Shown here: in pieces, positions 15,223 to 21,485 of the stretch
Layout: every line of letters begins with the position of its first letter
Numbering within the stretch: the stretch's first letter is position 1
Source of the DNA: CAVPGH01 sp046726955
GTDB taxonomy: Bacteria > Acidobacteriota > Vicinamibacteria > Fen-336
DNA: 21,485 nt
Assembly: GCA_046726955.1 (NCBI GenBank)
Contig: JBKPBQ010000527.1
Location: forward strand, 1-21,485
Direction: 5' to 3'
Position numbers and translations under genes: made by a program
Notes under the pieces: generated by a model
Told to the model about the DNA's origin: nothing
Seen by the model: only the letters and a program-made list of their open reading frames with translations
Database searches by the model: none

Positions 15223-16205
15223 CGAGCGTCCTTGAGGAAGTCCCGGTACCAGCCGATCGTGCGCTCGAGGCCGCTGTCGAGGTCGAACTGCGGGCGCCAG
15301 CCGAAGAGCTTTCGCGCCTTCTCGGCGCTCAGGTACTGCTCGCGGATCTCGTTCACCGCCTCGTTGCGGACGTCGGGCTCCAGCGTCGAGCCCATGAGGC
15401 CGCGGATGCGGTCCACGATCTCGAGGACGCTCACCGGGACCTCGTACGAGAAGTTGAAGGCCTGGCTGGCGAGCGAGGGATCGCGGGCGAGCCGCTCGGC
15501 GAGCAGCATGTAGACGGCGGCGCCGTCCTCGACGTAGAAGTAGTCGCGCACGAAGCGGCCGTCGGAGCGGACGACCGGGCGCTGGCCGCGCAGGATCGAG
15601 CGGATGGTGCCCGGCACGATCCGGTTCCAGTTGAGGTCGCCGCCTCCGAAGAAGTTGCCGCAGCGCGTGAGCGCGACGGGCAGGCCGTACGTCGTGCCGT
15701 AGGCCTGGGCCACGAGGTCCGCGCAGGACTTGCTCACGTCGTAAGGATGGCGGCCGCGGAGCGGCATGTCCTCCTTGTACGGAAGCTCGTCGCTCTCGCC
15801 GTAGGCCTTGTCCGAGGAGGCGAGCACCAGCTGCTTCACCGTGGGGCTGCGCCGGGCCGCCTCCAGCAGCGCCCACGTCCCGGCCACGTTCGACTCTAGG
15901 GTGGAGACGGGATTGCGGTTGGCGATGGTGACGATCGTCTGGGCGGCGAGGTGGATCACGGTCGCGATCTCGAACTCGCCGAGGATGCGCTCCAGCAGGG
16001 CCTGGTCGCGCACGTCGCCGCGTACGACCTTGACTTTGTCGAGGAGGCCGCTCCGCGCGGCCTCGCTCTGCGGGACCCAGTCGCGCACGAGGCAGACGAC
16101 GTCGGCCCGGGCCTCGAGGAGGCGGCGCACGAGCGAGCCGCCCACGAGGCCGGTGGCGCCGGTCACGAAGGTGGGGCGGTCCTGCCAGAAGAGGTCGTCG
16201 CTCAT
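15219..16205 (-). CDS. rfbG: CDP-glucose 4,6-dehydratase
   Basis: This 328-residue extended SDR converts CDP-glucose to CDP-4-keto-6-deoxyglucose, using a tightly bound NAD. TGATGLVG at residues 15-22 binds the cofactor. The catalytic region is SSDKAYGES (from 130), with the Asp-Lys pair in place of the Asp-Glu of dTDP-glucose dehydratases, and YDVSK with Tyr155 and Lys159. LTRCGNFFGGGDLNWNRIVPGT and RPVVRSDGRFVRDYFYVEDGAA are hallmark stretches of RfbG. Length is slightly below the roughly 350-360 of enterobacterial RfbG. It starts with ATG 16205, 33 bases after the preceding methyltransferase, with no clear ribosome site. RfbF, the enzyme that makes its substrate, is encoded four genes upstream in the same unit, which supports CDP rather than dTDP as carrier. 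It ends in a four-base overlap with the membrane protein gene. Confidence 0.9.
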   Translation of the reverse strand: MSDDLFWQDRPTFVTGATGLVGGSLVRRLLEARADVVCLVRDWVPQSEAARSGLLDKVKVVRGDVRDQALLERILGEFEIATVIHLAAQTIVTIANRNPVSTLESNVAGTWALLEAARRSPTVKQLVLASSDKAYGESDELPYKEDMPLRGRHPYDVSKSCADLVAQAYGTTYGLPVALTRCGNFFGGGDLNWNRIVPGTIRSILRGQRPVVRSDGRFVRDYFYVEDGAAVYMLLAERLARDPSLASQAFNFSYEVPVSVLEIVDRIRGLMGSTLEPDVRNEAVNEIREQYLSAEKARKLFGWRPQFDLDSGLERTIGWYRDFLKDAR

Positions 16206-16238
16206 GCGCGCGCTAGAGACTATGCCCGCGCCGTCGGC

Positions 16239-17099
16239 TCAAGGCAATCGGCGGAGCCAGTAGGCGTGCGTGCCGGTGGGGGAGAGGCGCGAGAACAGGA
16301 TCCCGACGGGGAGGGCGAGCGCGAAGAGCAGGAAGCGGAACCGGCCCGTGAGCACGACGGGGATGCTCGCCGCGAAGCCGTTCGGGAAGGGCACGGGCCC
16401 ATGCCTCTCGAGCTTCAGGTCGTGCCGGGCCGCGATCCGCTCGACGTGTGCTTTCTCGGGGAAGCTCACGTGGCGGGGCGGGTCGAGGTTGTGCCACTTC
16501 CGGCCGAACAACCGGCGCTCCAGCGAGTGCTCGTGGGGGACCACGAAGTAGAAGACGCCGCCGGGGACGAGCAGCCGCCGCGCGGTCTCGAAGCCGGCGT
16601 CGAGGTCGGTGAGGTGCTCGACGACGAAGTGCATCACCACCACCTCGGCCTTCCCATCCACGGCCGCGAGGAGCGCGTCGGCAGAATGGTGGACGGGAAG
16701 GCCGAGGAGCTTCGTCAGTCGTTCGGCTTGGCTCGCCTCCGCTTCGTATCCGGTCAGCACGAAGCCCTTGCCCTGTAGCGTCCCGAGATAGCTCCCGTCC
16801 CCGCAGCCGTAGTCCACGAGCCGCGTCCCCGGCGGATGAGCTCGCGCGTCGTAGTAGAGCCCGCCCATCACCAGCCAGCGCAGCGCGTCGTAGAGCCGCG
16901 ACTTCCTTTCGTGGATCGGGTAGTCCTCGTACATCGCGCCCACGTCCTTCGGCAGCGGGTGCTGCTGGAGGAGGTCGCAGGCGCGGCAGCGGTGGTAGTC
17001 CACGCGGAAGGGCTTGCCTTGGTAGTAGTCGGGGCAGTCGGCGAAGACGAGCTGCGCTTCGGAGCCGGCGCAGGCGAGGCAGCGGAAGGCTGCGCTCAA
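16239..17099 (-). CDS. SAM-dependent methyltransferase with N-terminal zinc ribbon
   Basis: This is a 286-residue class I methyltransferase (Methyltransf_23 type). Residues 7-41 carry two CxxC pairs (Cys7, Cys10, Cys38, Cys41) suited to a zinc ribbon. The SAM-binding motif I is VDYGCGDGSYL at 95-105. An acidic residue (Glu119) ends the second strand, and VVVMHFVVEHLTD (153-165) is the post-motif region. Residues 245-270 are hydrophobic (IPVVLTGRFRFLLFALALPVGILF), suggesting membrane attachment near a lipid-linked glycan. The start is TTG 17099, which overlaps the upstream stop as TTGA and has GGAG 7 bases away. Its place between sugar enzymes suggests O-methylation of a sugar or glycan, but the acceptor cannot be read from the sequence. 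Confidence 0.85.
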   Translation of the reverse strand: MSAAFRCLACAGSEAQLVFADCPDYYQGKPFRVDYHRCRACDLLQQHPLPKDVGAMYEDYPIHERKSRLYDALRWLVMGGLYYDARAHPPGTRLVDYGCGDGSYLGTLQGKGFVLTGYEAEASQAERLTKLLGLPVHHSADALLAAVDGKAEVVVMHFVVEHLTDLDAGFETARRLLVPGGVFYFVVPHEHSLERRLFGRKWHNLDPPRHVSFPEKAHVERIAARHDLKLERHGPVPFPNGFAASIPVVLTGRFRFLLFALALPVGILFSRLSPTGTHAYWLRRLP

Positions 17100-17986
17100 G
17101 ACGACGCTCCGAGAGTGTCGGCGAGGGCGGCTTCGAGGGTCTCGAAACGAGGGGACCAGCCGAGGCCCCGCAGACGATCGGAGCGGCCGGCGAGGAACAT
17201 CGCTTCGTCCGCGGCATACGGACGAGCGCCGAAACGGATCAGCTCCGCGCGGCCCACGACGCGTCCGAGAGCCAGCAGCAGATCACGGAGGGGACGCGCG
17301 TTGCCTGAGCACACGTTGTACGCGCCGCTCGTGCCCGGCCGCGCGAGCGCGGCGATGCCCGAGGCCACGTCCGCCACGTGCAGGTAGTCGCGGACCTGAT
17401 CGCCGGCGGTGACGTCGATCGGCTCGCCGCGGGCGAGAGAGGCGGCGACGGTGGGGACGAGCCGAGACGAGTCCTCGCCCGGGCCGAAGAGGTGGAAGAC
17501 GCGGGCCCAGGCGAGCTCACGGCCCGCGCGGACGGCGAGATCGTGCGCGCGGAGGAACGCCTCGTGCTTGGCCCGGGCGTACGGGCTCGCGGGGCCGACG
17601 GCGTCCGTCTCCACGACCGGGTGATCGGAGGCGGCGTACTCCAGGCAGGTGCCGACGCCCACGAGCTTGGGGCAGCCGCTCGCGAACACGGCGCTTGCGA
17701 CGGCCGTGGTCATGGCCAGGGACGCGGCGTTCTCCGGCGACACCAGGTAGTCCTTCGGCCGCGCGTACCACGCGAGGTGGACGACTGCGTCCGGCCGGTG
17801 CGCTTCGAGCCAGCGACGGAGCGTGACGCCGTCTCCGAGGTCGACCTCGTGAAGCGCCTGGCCGGCGAGCCGCGGTGCGCGTGATCCCTTCCGCACGAGG
17901 GCCAGGGGCTCGTCCCCCGCTTCGCGCAGCCGCCTCACGACGTGGGCGCCGATGAACCCGGCGGCGCCGGTCACTGCGATCCGCAC
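17096..17986 (-). CDS. NAD-dependent epimerase/dehydratase (probable sugar 4-ketoreductase)
   Basis: This 296-residue extended SDR has the Rossmann motif TGAAGFIG at residues 6-13 and the catalytic set Thr113 (GTCLEY), Tyr136 and Lys140 (YARAK). The substrate-side segment FHLFGPGEDSSRLVPT and the DYLHVADVASG stretch are typical of nucleotide-sugar enzymes. In this setting, after a 4,6-dehydratase, C-methyltransferase and cupin, the expected step is reduction of the 4-keto group to finish the deoxysugar, as done by RmlD/TylCIV-like enzymes. A 4-epimerase activity cannot be excluded. The GTG start at 17986 lies 3 bases after the cupin stop and gives the motif its usual N-terminal place. The ribosome site is weak (GAGTAGG). 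It overlaps the next gene by 4 bases, so these genes are translated together. Confidence 0.88.
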   Translation of the reverse strand: MRIAVTGAAGFIGAHVVRRLREAGDEPLALVRKGSRAPRLAGQALHEVDLGDGVTLRRWLEAHRPDAVVHLAWYARPKDYLVSPENAASLAMTTAVASAVFASGCPKLVGVGTCLEYAASDHPVVETDAVGPASPYARAKHEAFLRAHDLAVRAGRELAWARVFHLFGPGEDSSRLVPTVAASLARGEPIDVTAGDQVRDYLHVADVASGIAALARPGTSGAYNVCSGNARPLRDLLLALGRVVGRAELIRFGARPYAADEAMFLAGRSDRLRGLGWSPRFETLEAALADTLGASS

Positions 17987-17989
17987 CGC

Positions 17990-18445
17990 CTACTCGTGCC
18001 GGACGTCCCAGTCGTACGCAATCACCGACTTGTCGAAGGGGCTCATGCGCGTAGTACCCGCGGCCACGGGGTCGTGGGGGAGCGTCGCGCAGTTGGCCAG
18101 GATCGACTCGGGGGCCATGCCCTTGAAGCCGTTCCAGACGTTCTCCGGGACGACCACGAGCGCGTAGTGGTCGGGGCCGAGGAAGATCTCCTGCAGCTCG
18201 CCCCGCGTCCGCGATCCCTCGCGGTCGTCGTAGAGCACGAGCTTGATGCGCCCGTGGACGCAGCAGTAGTTGAGGGCCATGCGGGCGTGCTTGTGCCAGC
18301 CCTTGATCACGTCCCTGTAGACGGTGGAGAAGTAGATCTCCCCGAACTCCCGGAAGTGCGGGTCAGTGCGCTTCAGCATGTGCAGGACGGTGCCCCGCTC
18401 GTCGGGGATGCGCTTCAGGGGGACGACCTGGACGCCGTCGATCAT
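17990..18445 (-). CDS. RmlC-like cupin (nucleotide-sugar epimerase/isomerase-like)
   Basis: This 151-residue single-domain cupin resembles dTDP-4-dehydrorhamnose 3,5-epimerase (RmlC) but is about 30 residues shorter. Seen motifs are RIPDERGTVLHML (12-24), DVIKGWHKH (45-53), IKLVLYDDREGSRTRGELQEIFLG (67-90) and VVPENVWNGFKG (98-109). His51 aligns with the catalytic base His of RmlC (RGLHxQ). The PxGxAHGF motif is changed to PENVWNGF, and the region that carries the catalytic Tyr in RmlC reads ILANCATLPHDP without a Tyr. It may therefore epimerise a single carbon, isomerise a keto-sugar, or do something else. ATG 18445 has AGAGGA in the 13-base gap after the C-methyltransferase. Context assigns it to the CDP-keto-deoxysugar made by RfbF/RfbG. 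Confidence 0.82.
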   Translation of the reverse strand: MIDGVQVVPLKRIPDERGTVLHMLKRTDPHFREFGEIYFSTVYRDVIKGWHKHARMALNYCCVHGRIKLVLYDDREGSRTRGELQEIFLGPDHYALVVVPENVWNGFKGMAPESILANCATLPHDPVAAGTTRMSPFDKSVIAYDWDVRHE

Positions 18446-18458
18446 GTCGGGGTCCTCT

Positions 18459-19694
18459 CTAGACGATCCGCGGCTCGGGGATGGGCAGGATGAACTTGCC
18501 GCCGCGCCGGCGGTACTCGGCCTGCTGCTCGAGGATCTCGTCCGCGAAGTTCCACGTGAGGAGCAGCACGTAGTGGGGCTGCCGCTCCAGGAGGGTCTCC
18601 GCGGGGACGATCGGGATGTGGACGCCGGGCATGAGCCGCCCCTGCTTGTACGTGCTGCGGTCGGCGACGAAGGCGAGGCGGTCGGGCCCGATGCCGAACG
18701 TGTTGACGAGCGTGCTCCCCTTGGCGGAGGCGCCGTAGGCGGCGAGCTGCTTGCCCTCGTCCTTGAGCTGGTCGAGGAGCGAGAGCAGGTCCTTGCGCAG
18801 CGTCTCGATGCGGCCCGCAAAGGCGCGGTAGGGGTCGAGCTGGCCGACGCCCCAGGCCTGCTCCTCGGCGAGGAGCGACTCCACAGCCGAGCTCCGCGGG
18901 CCCGCCCCCGCGTGCTCGACGAAGAGCCGGATCGATCCCCCGTGGAGCGGGATGCGCTCGACGTCGCGCACGACGAGACCGTGCCGGGCGAAGAGCGGCG
19001 CGAGTGACGTCACCGAGAAGTAGAACAGGTGCTCGTGGTAGATCGTGTCGAACTCCAGGCGGTCGAGGAGGTCCTTCACGTAGGGAACCTCCACCACCGC
19101 GACACCTCCCGGCTTGAGCAGGACGCGGAGGCCGGCCACGAAGCCGTTGACGTCGGCCACGTGGGCGAGGACGTTGTGGGCGTGGACGACGTCCGCTCGC
19201 CGGCCGGCTTCGGCGAATCGCGCCGCCGTCTCCAGGCCGAAGAACGCGCACTCCGTGGGGATGCCGCGCTCGAGGGCTACCTTGGCGACGTTACGGGCGG
19301 GCTCGATGCCGAGCACGGGAACGCCCGCCTCCGCGTACCACTGCAGGAGGTAGCCGTCGTTGCTCGCGACCTCGACCACGAGCGAGCCGGCGTCGCGCGC
19401 TCTCTCCTTCGCGAGACGGCGGGCGAGCTCGCGGGCGTGGTCCAGCATCGTCGTCGAGAACGACGAGAAGTAGAGGTACTCGCCGAAGAGGACCTCGGGG
19501 GCGACGGTCTCCGTGATCTGCACGAGCGCGCACCCCGCGCAGAGCGCCACCTCGAGGGGGAAGCGCGGCTCGGCGAGCCCGAGGTCCTCGGGTCGCGGGA
19601 GGGCATTCGCGAGCGGCGTCTTTCCGAGGTCGAGGAAGACGTCCAGCCGGCCGCCGCAGGAGCGGCAGGATGCGGTCAGGCCCAGACCTTCCAC
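18459..19694 (-). CDS. Sugar C-methyltransferase (NovU/TylCIII type)
   Basis: This SAM-dependent C-methyltransferase adds a methyl branch to a 4-keto-6-deoxy nucleotide sugar, like TylC3, TcaB9 (C-3) and NovU (C-5). It has the family's three-part layout: a zinc-binding start with CRSCGG and LCAGC; a SAM-binding core with EVASNDGYLLQWY, GIEPARN and HAHNVLAHV, then the conserved IYHEHLFYFS catalytic segment; and a C-terminal Rossmann-like domain with YGASAKGSTLVNTFGI. The length of about 406-411 matches the family. GTG 19694 is the nearest standard start. A CTG at 19679 overlaps the rfbF stop as CTGA, lies 7 bases after GGAAGG, and gives the family's usual N-terminus, so it may be the true start. 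Which carbon is methylated is inferred (C-3 is commonest). Confidence 0.88.
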   Translation of the reverse strand: MEGLGLTASCRSCGGRLDVFLDLGKTPLANALPRPEDLGLAEPRFPLEVALCAGCALVQITETVAPEVLFGEYLYFSSFSTTMLDHARELARRLAKERARDAGSLVVEVASNDGYLLQWYAEAGVPVLGIEPARNVAKVALERGIPTECAFFGLETAARFAEAGRRADVVHAHNVLAHVADVNGFVAGLRVLLKPGGVAVVEVPYVKDLLDRLEFDTIYHEHLFYFSVTSLAPLFARHGLVVRDVERIPLHGGSIRLFVEHAGAGPRSSAVESLLAEEQAWGVGQLDPYRAFAGRIETLRKDLLSLLDQLKDEGKQLAAYGASAKGSTLVNTFGIGPDRLAFVADRSTYKQGRLMPGVHIPIVPAETLLERQPHYVLLLTWNFADEILEQQAEYRRRGGKFILPIPEPRIV

Positions 19695-20452
19695 GGGCAC
19701 TTCGGGGCCACCCACAGGCTCTCGAGCAGCCGCAGCTCGCGGAGCGTGTCCATGCACTGCCAGAACCCCTCGTGGCGCCAGGCCATGAGCTGCCGCTCGG
19801 CGGCGAGGCGAGTGAGGGCGTCCGCCTCGAGGCTCGTCTCGTCGCCGTCGAGGTAGGCGAAGACCTTCGGCTCGAAGACCATGAAGCCGCCGTTGATCCA
19901 GCCCTCGCCGATCTGCGGCTTCTCCGCGAACTCCACGACCTGGTCGCCCTCGAAGACGAGCCCGCCGAAGCGGGCGGGGGGCCGCACCGCGGTCACGGTC
20001 GCGGCCTTTCCGTGCCTGCGGTGGAAGGCGAGGAGCTCGTCGAGGCGCACTGCGGAGACCCCGTCGCCGTAGGTCAGCATGAAGGTCCCGTCCTGCAGGA
20101 ACGAGGACAGCCGACGCAACCGGCCCCCCGTCTTCGATTCGACCCCCGTGTCCACGACGTGGACGGTCCAGTCCTCGGCGGGCCCCCGGTCGGGGTGGAC
20201 CCGGAGGGAGCCCCCGCGGAGGTCCACGGTGATGTCGGACTGCAGCGACGCGTATTCAATGAAGAAGCGCTTGATGGCCTCGCCCTTGTAGCCCACGGGC
20301 ACCAGGAACTCGTTGAACCCGTAGTGGGAGTACTGCTTCATGATGTGCCAGAGGATGGGCCGCCCGCCGATCTCCACGAGGGGCTTCGGCCTCGTCTCGG
20401 TTTCCTCGCTGAGGCGCGTGCCCAGGCCCCCGGCCAGGATGACCACCTTCAT
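19676..20452 (-). CDS. rfbF: Glucose-1-phosphate cytidylyltransferase
   Basis: This 258-residue enzyme joins CTP and alpha-D-glucose-1-phosphate into CDP-glucose, the committed step for CDP-linked deoxysugars. Length is as expected. The nucleotide-binding signature is LAGGLGTRLSEET at residues 6-18, with RPKPLVEIGGRPILWHIMKQYS following. YGDGVSAV (the metal-binding Asp region), INGGFMVF and the end EGFWQCMDTLRELRLLESLW are highly characteristic of RfbF, and separate it from RmlA and GalU. It is the first gene of the minus-strand unit, divergent from a glycosyltransferase gene across 50 bases. GAGG lies 9 bases before ATG 20452. Its stop is overlapped by the C-methyltransferase gene. Confidence 0.95.
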   Translation of the reverse strand: MKVVILAGGLGTRLSEETETRPKPLVEIGGRPILWHIMKQYSHYGFNEFLVPVGYKGEAIKRFFIEYASLQSDITVDLRGGSLRVHPDRGPAEDWTVHVVDTGVESKTGGRLRRLSSFLQDGTFMLTYGDGVSAVRLDELLAFHRRHGKAATVTAVRPPARFGGLVFEGDQVVEFAEKPQIGEGWINGGFMVFEPKVFAYLDGDETSLEADALTRLAAERQLMAWRHEGFWQCMDTLRELRLLESLWVAPKCPWKVWA

Positions 20453-20478
20453 GCGCGTCGCCTCACGTGCGTGGAGAG

Positions 20479-20495
20479 AAGCTTGCTAAGCTTGC
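20479..20495. repeat. Short direct repeat in a divergent promoter region
   Basis: AAGCTTGC occurs twice (20479-20486 and 20488-20495) with one base between, in the 50-base gap between rfbF and the divergent glycosyltransferase gene. Each copy contains the palindrome AAGCTT. TAAGCT at 20487-20492 could serve as a -10 for the plus-strand gene. It may be an operator or chance. Confidence 0.3.
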
Positions 20496-20502
20496 GGGCC
20501 GA

Positions 20503-21485
20503 ATGTCGGAGGCCCGCAGCGGAACGAACCGGATCACCGTCGTCTTCCTACTCTACCACGCGCCCCGATTCGTGGCCGGCCTCGTGGACGCGATCTCCCG
20601 CCAGCGTCACGCGCGATTGGCCTCGCCCGCGGACTGGCTGCGCGTGATGTTCGTGGACAACGGCTCCACGGACGACACCGGCCGGCTCCTCGCGGAAGCG
20701 GTGGCGAAGGCGGGCTCGCCCCCGCACTGGCAGATCGTCACCAACACGCCGAACCTCGGCTACGCCGGCGCGGTGAACAAGGCCTTCCGGCTCGCCGAGA
20801 CCCCCTACGCTCTCACCTGCCACTGCGACTGCCTCTTCGGGTCCGAGGAGTACGTGGCCACGATGCTCGACCTCCTCGACCGGCATCCCGAGGCCGCCGC
20901 CGTCACCGGCCAGCCCGCGTTCCCGGAGGGCCAGCCGCTGCCCTTCGCGGAGAAGGTCAACCTGGTGGCGAACCTGATGGACATCTTCCCGGTCGCGACC
21001 GCCGACGAGCTCGTCCCCGTCGGCTTCGCGGAGGGACGCTGCGACGCCTTCCGCCTGGACGCGGTGCGAGCCGCCGGCTACTACGACACGAGCCACCACT
21101 CGGCGGGCGAGGACCAGATCCTCTCCGCGAAGATGCGCGCCGCCGGGTACGAGGTCTACCAGGCGCCGCGGCTGCGGTACCTGCTCTCCGTCTCCGACGA
21201 GCAGGACACCGTGAGCAAGCTCGTCCGCCACACCGAGCTCTTCGGCGAGAAGCACCCGATCTTGATCCTGCGCGGCGGGGCGAGGGCGGGAGCGGTGGGC
21301 GGCCCCGCCGGGGCGAACCGGCGCGCGCGGTCGCTACTGCGCCTCAGCCACCTCGCGGCGGTCGCGGCCTGGATCTTCCTGCCGGCCGCTCTTCTCGCCG
21401 GCGTCCCGCCGCTGGTCGCCGCGCTGCCCCTGGCTGCGGTTGCGCTCCTCAAGCTGTCGCTGTTCGCCCGGCACCTGCGGGTGGT
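20503..21485 (+). CDS. GT2-family glycosyltransferase, 3'-truncated by window edge
   Basis: This frame stays open to the end of the window (327 codons plus two bases), so the C-terminus is missing. It is a family-2 glycosyltransferase, which transfers a sugar from a nucleotide donor on the cytosolic side of the membrane. Residues 12-17 (TVVFLL) start the nucleotide-binding fold. VDNGSTDDTG is at 51-60 and NTPNLGYAGAVNKAF at 81-95, as in rhamnosyltransferase-like enzymes. The metal-site region reads CHCDCLFGSEEY (106-117) instead of the usual NPD or DxD. GEDQ at 202-205 supplies the catalytic-base region. Residues 283-320 are hydrophobic and probably anchor it to the membrane. ATG 20503 has no clear ribosome site, so it may be leaderless. 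It is divergent from rfbF and plausibly uses the sugar made there. Confidence 0.85.
   Translation, partial: MSEARSGTNRITVVFLLYHAPRFVAGLVDAISRQRHARLASPADWLRVMFVDNGSTDDTGRLLAEAVAKAGSPPHWQIVTNTPNLGYAGAVNKAFRLAETPYALTCHCDCLFGSEEYVATMLDLLDRHPEAAAVTGQPAFPEGQPLPFAEKVNLVANLMDIFPVATADELVPVGFAEGRCDAFRLDAVRAAGYYDTSHHSAGEDQILSAKMRAAGYEVYQAPRLRYLLSVSDEQDTVSKLVRHTELFGEKHPILILRGGARAGAVGGPAGANRRARSLLRLSHLAAVAAWIFLPAALLAGVPPLVAALPLAAVALLKLSLFARHLRV

Noticed and set aside
12601..15513. A 970-codon plus-strand open frame
   Set aside because: Crosses the boundary of two real minus-strand genes and is low-complexity Glu/Arg/Gly, typical of a shadow frame.
17990..18445. Ordinary RmlC and hence a dTDP-rhamnose pathway
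   Set aside because: The cytidylyltransferase and dehydratase in the unit are of the CDP-glucose type, no rmlA/rmlB is present, and the cupin is short with altered catalytic positions.

Overview
This window is high-GC bacterial DNA with densely packed, mostly operonic genes. Third codon positions are overwhelmingly G or C, and GTG/TTG starts are common. Several secreted proteins, a very large alpha-2-macroglobulin and a nucleotide-sugar cluster point to a Gram-negative-type, didermic bacterium. Acidobacteriota, Myxococcota or a similar soil/sediment lineage would fit, but the sequence alone does not settle the taxon. The left edge is a true contig end: bases 3-36 are an Illumina Nextera adapter left on the assembly, so genomic sequence begins at about base 37. 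The right edge cuts through a gene.

Left part, plus strand (37-4561). A 5'-truncated YtcJ-type amidohydrolase, a short-chain dehydrogenase and a secreted P1-family (DmpA/BapA-like, S58) aminopeptidase follow one another with gaps of 2 and 9 bases. A second unit, with its own promoter candidate at 3030-3058, encodes a secreted coiled-coil protein of unknown function. This is coupled by an ATGA overlap to a LolA/LolB-like periplasmic protein.

Middle part (4570-7225). A minus-strand secreted protein of unknown function faces away from a plus-strand SUFU-domain protein, across a 303-base non-coding stretch with an inverted repeat. The SUFU gene has less biased third-position composition than its neighbours. 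A perfect 16-bp palindrome lies between its end and the end of a convergent DUF5996 gene.

Right part, minus strand (20452 down to 6302). Nine genes run in one direction with gaps of at most 49 bases: rfbF (glucose-1-phosphate cytidylyltransferase), a NovU/TylCIII-type sugar C-methyltransferase, an RmlC-like cupin, a sugar reductase/epimerase-type SDR, a second zinc-ribbon methyltransferase, rfbG (CDP-glucose 4,6-dehydratase), a polytopic membrane protein, a 1980-residue alpha-2-macroglobulin with a CAEQ thioester motif, and DUF5996. The first six genes read as a pathway from glucose-1-phosphate through CDP-glucose and CDP-4-keto-6-deoxyglucose to a C-methylated (branched) CDP-6-deoxyhexose for a surface glycan. 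A divergent GT2 glycosyltransferase (20503 to the right edge) is a candidate for using such a sugar.

The item most worth following up is this CDP-linked branched-sugar pathway with its unusual cupin. No tRNA, rRNA, CRISPR array, insertion sequence or integrase was recognised.
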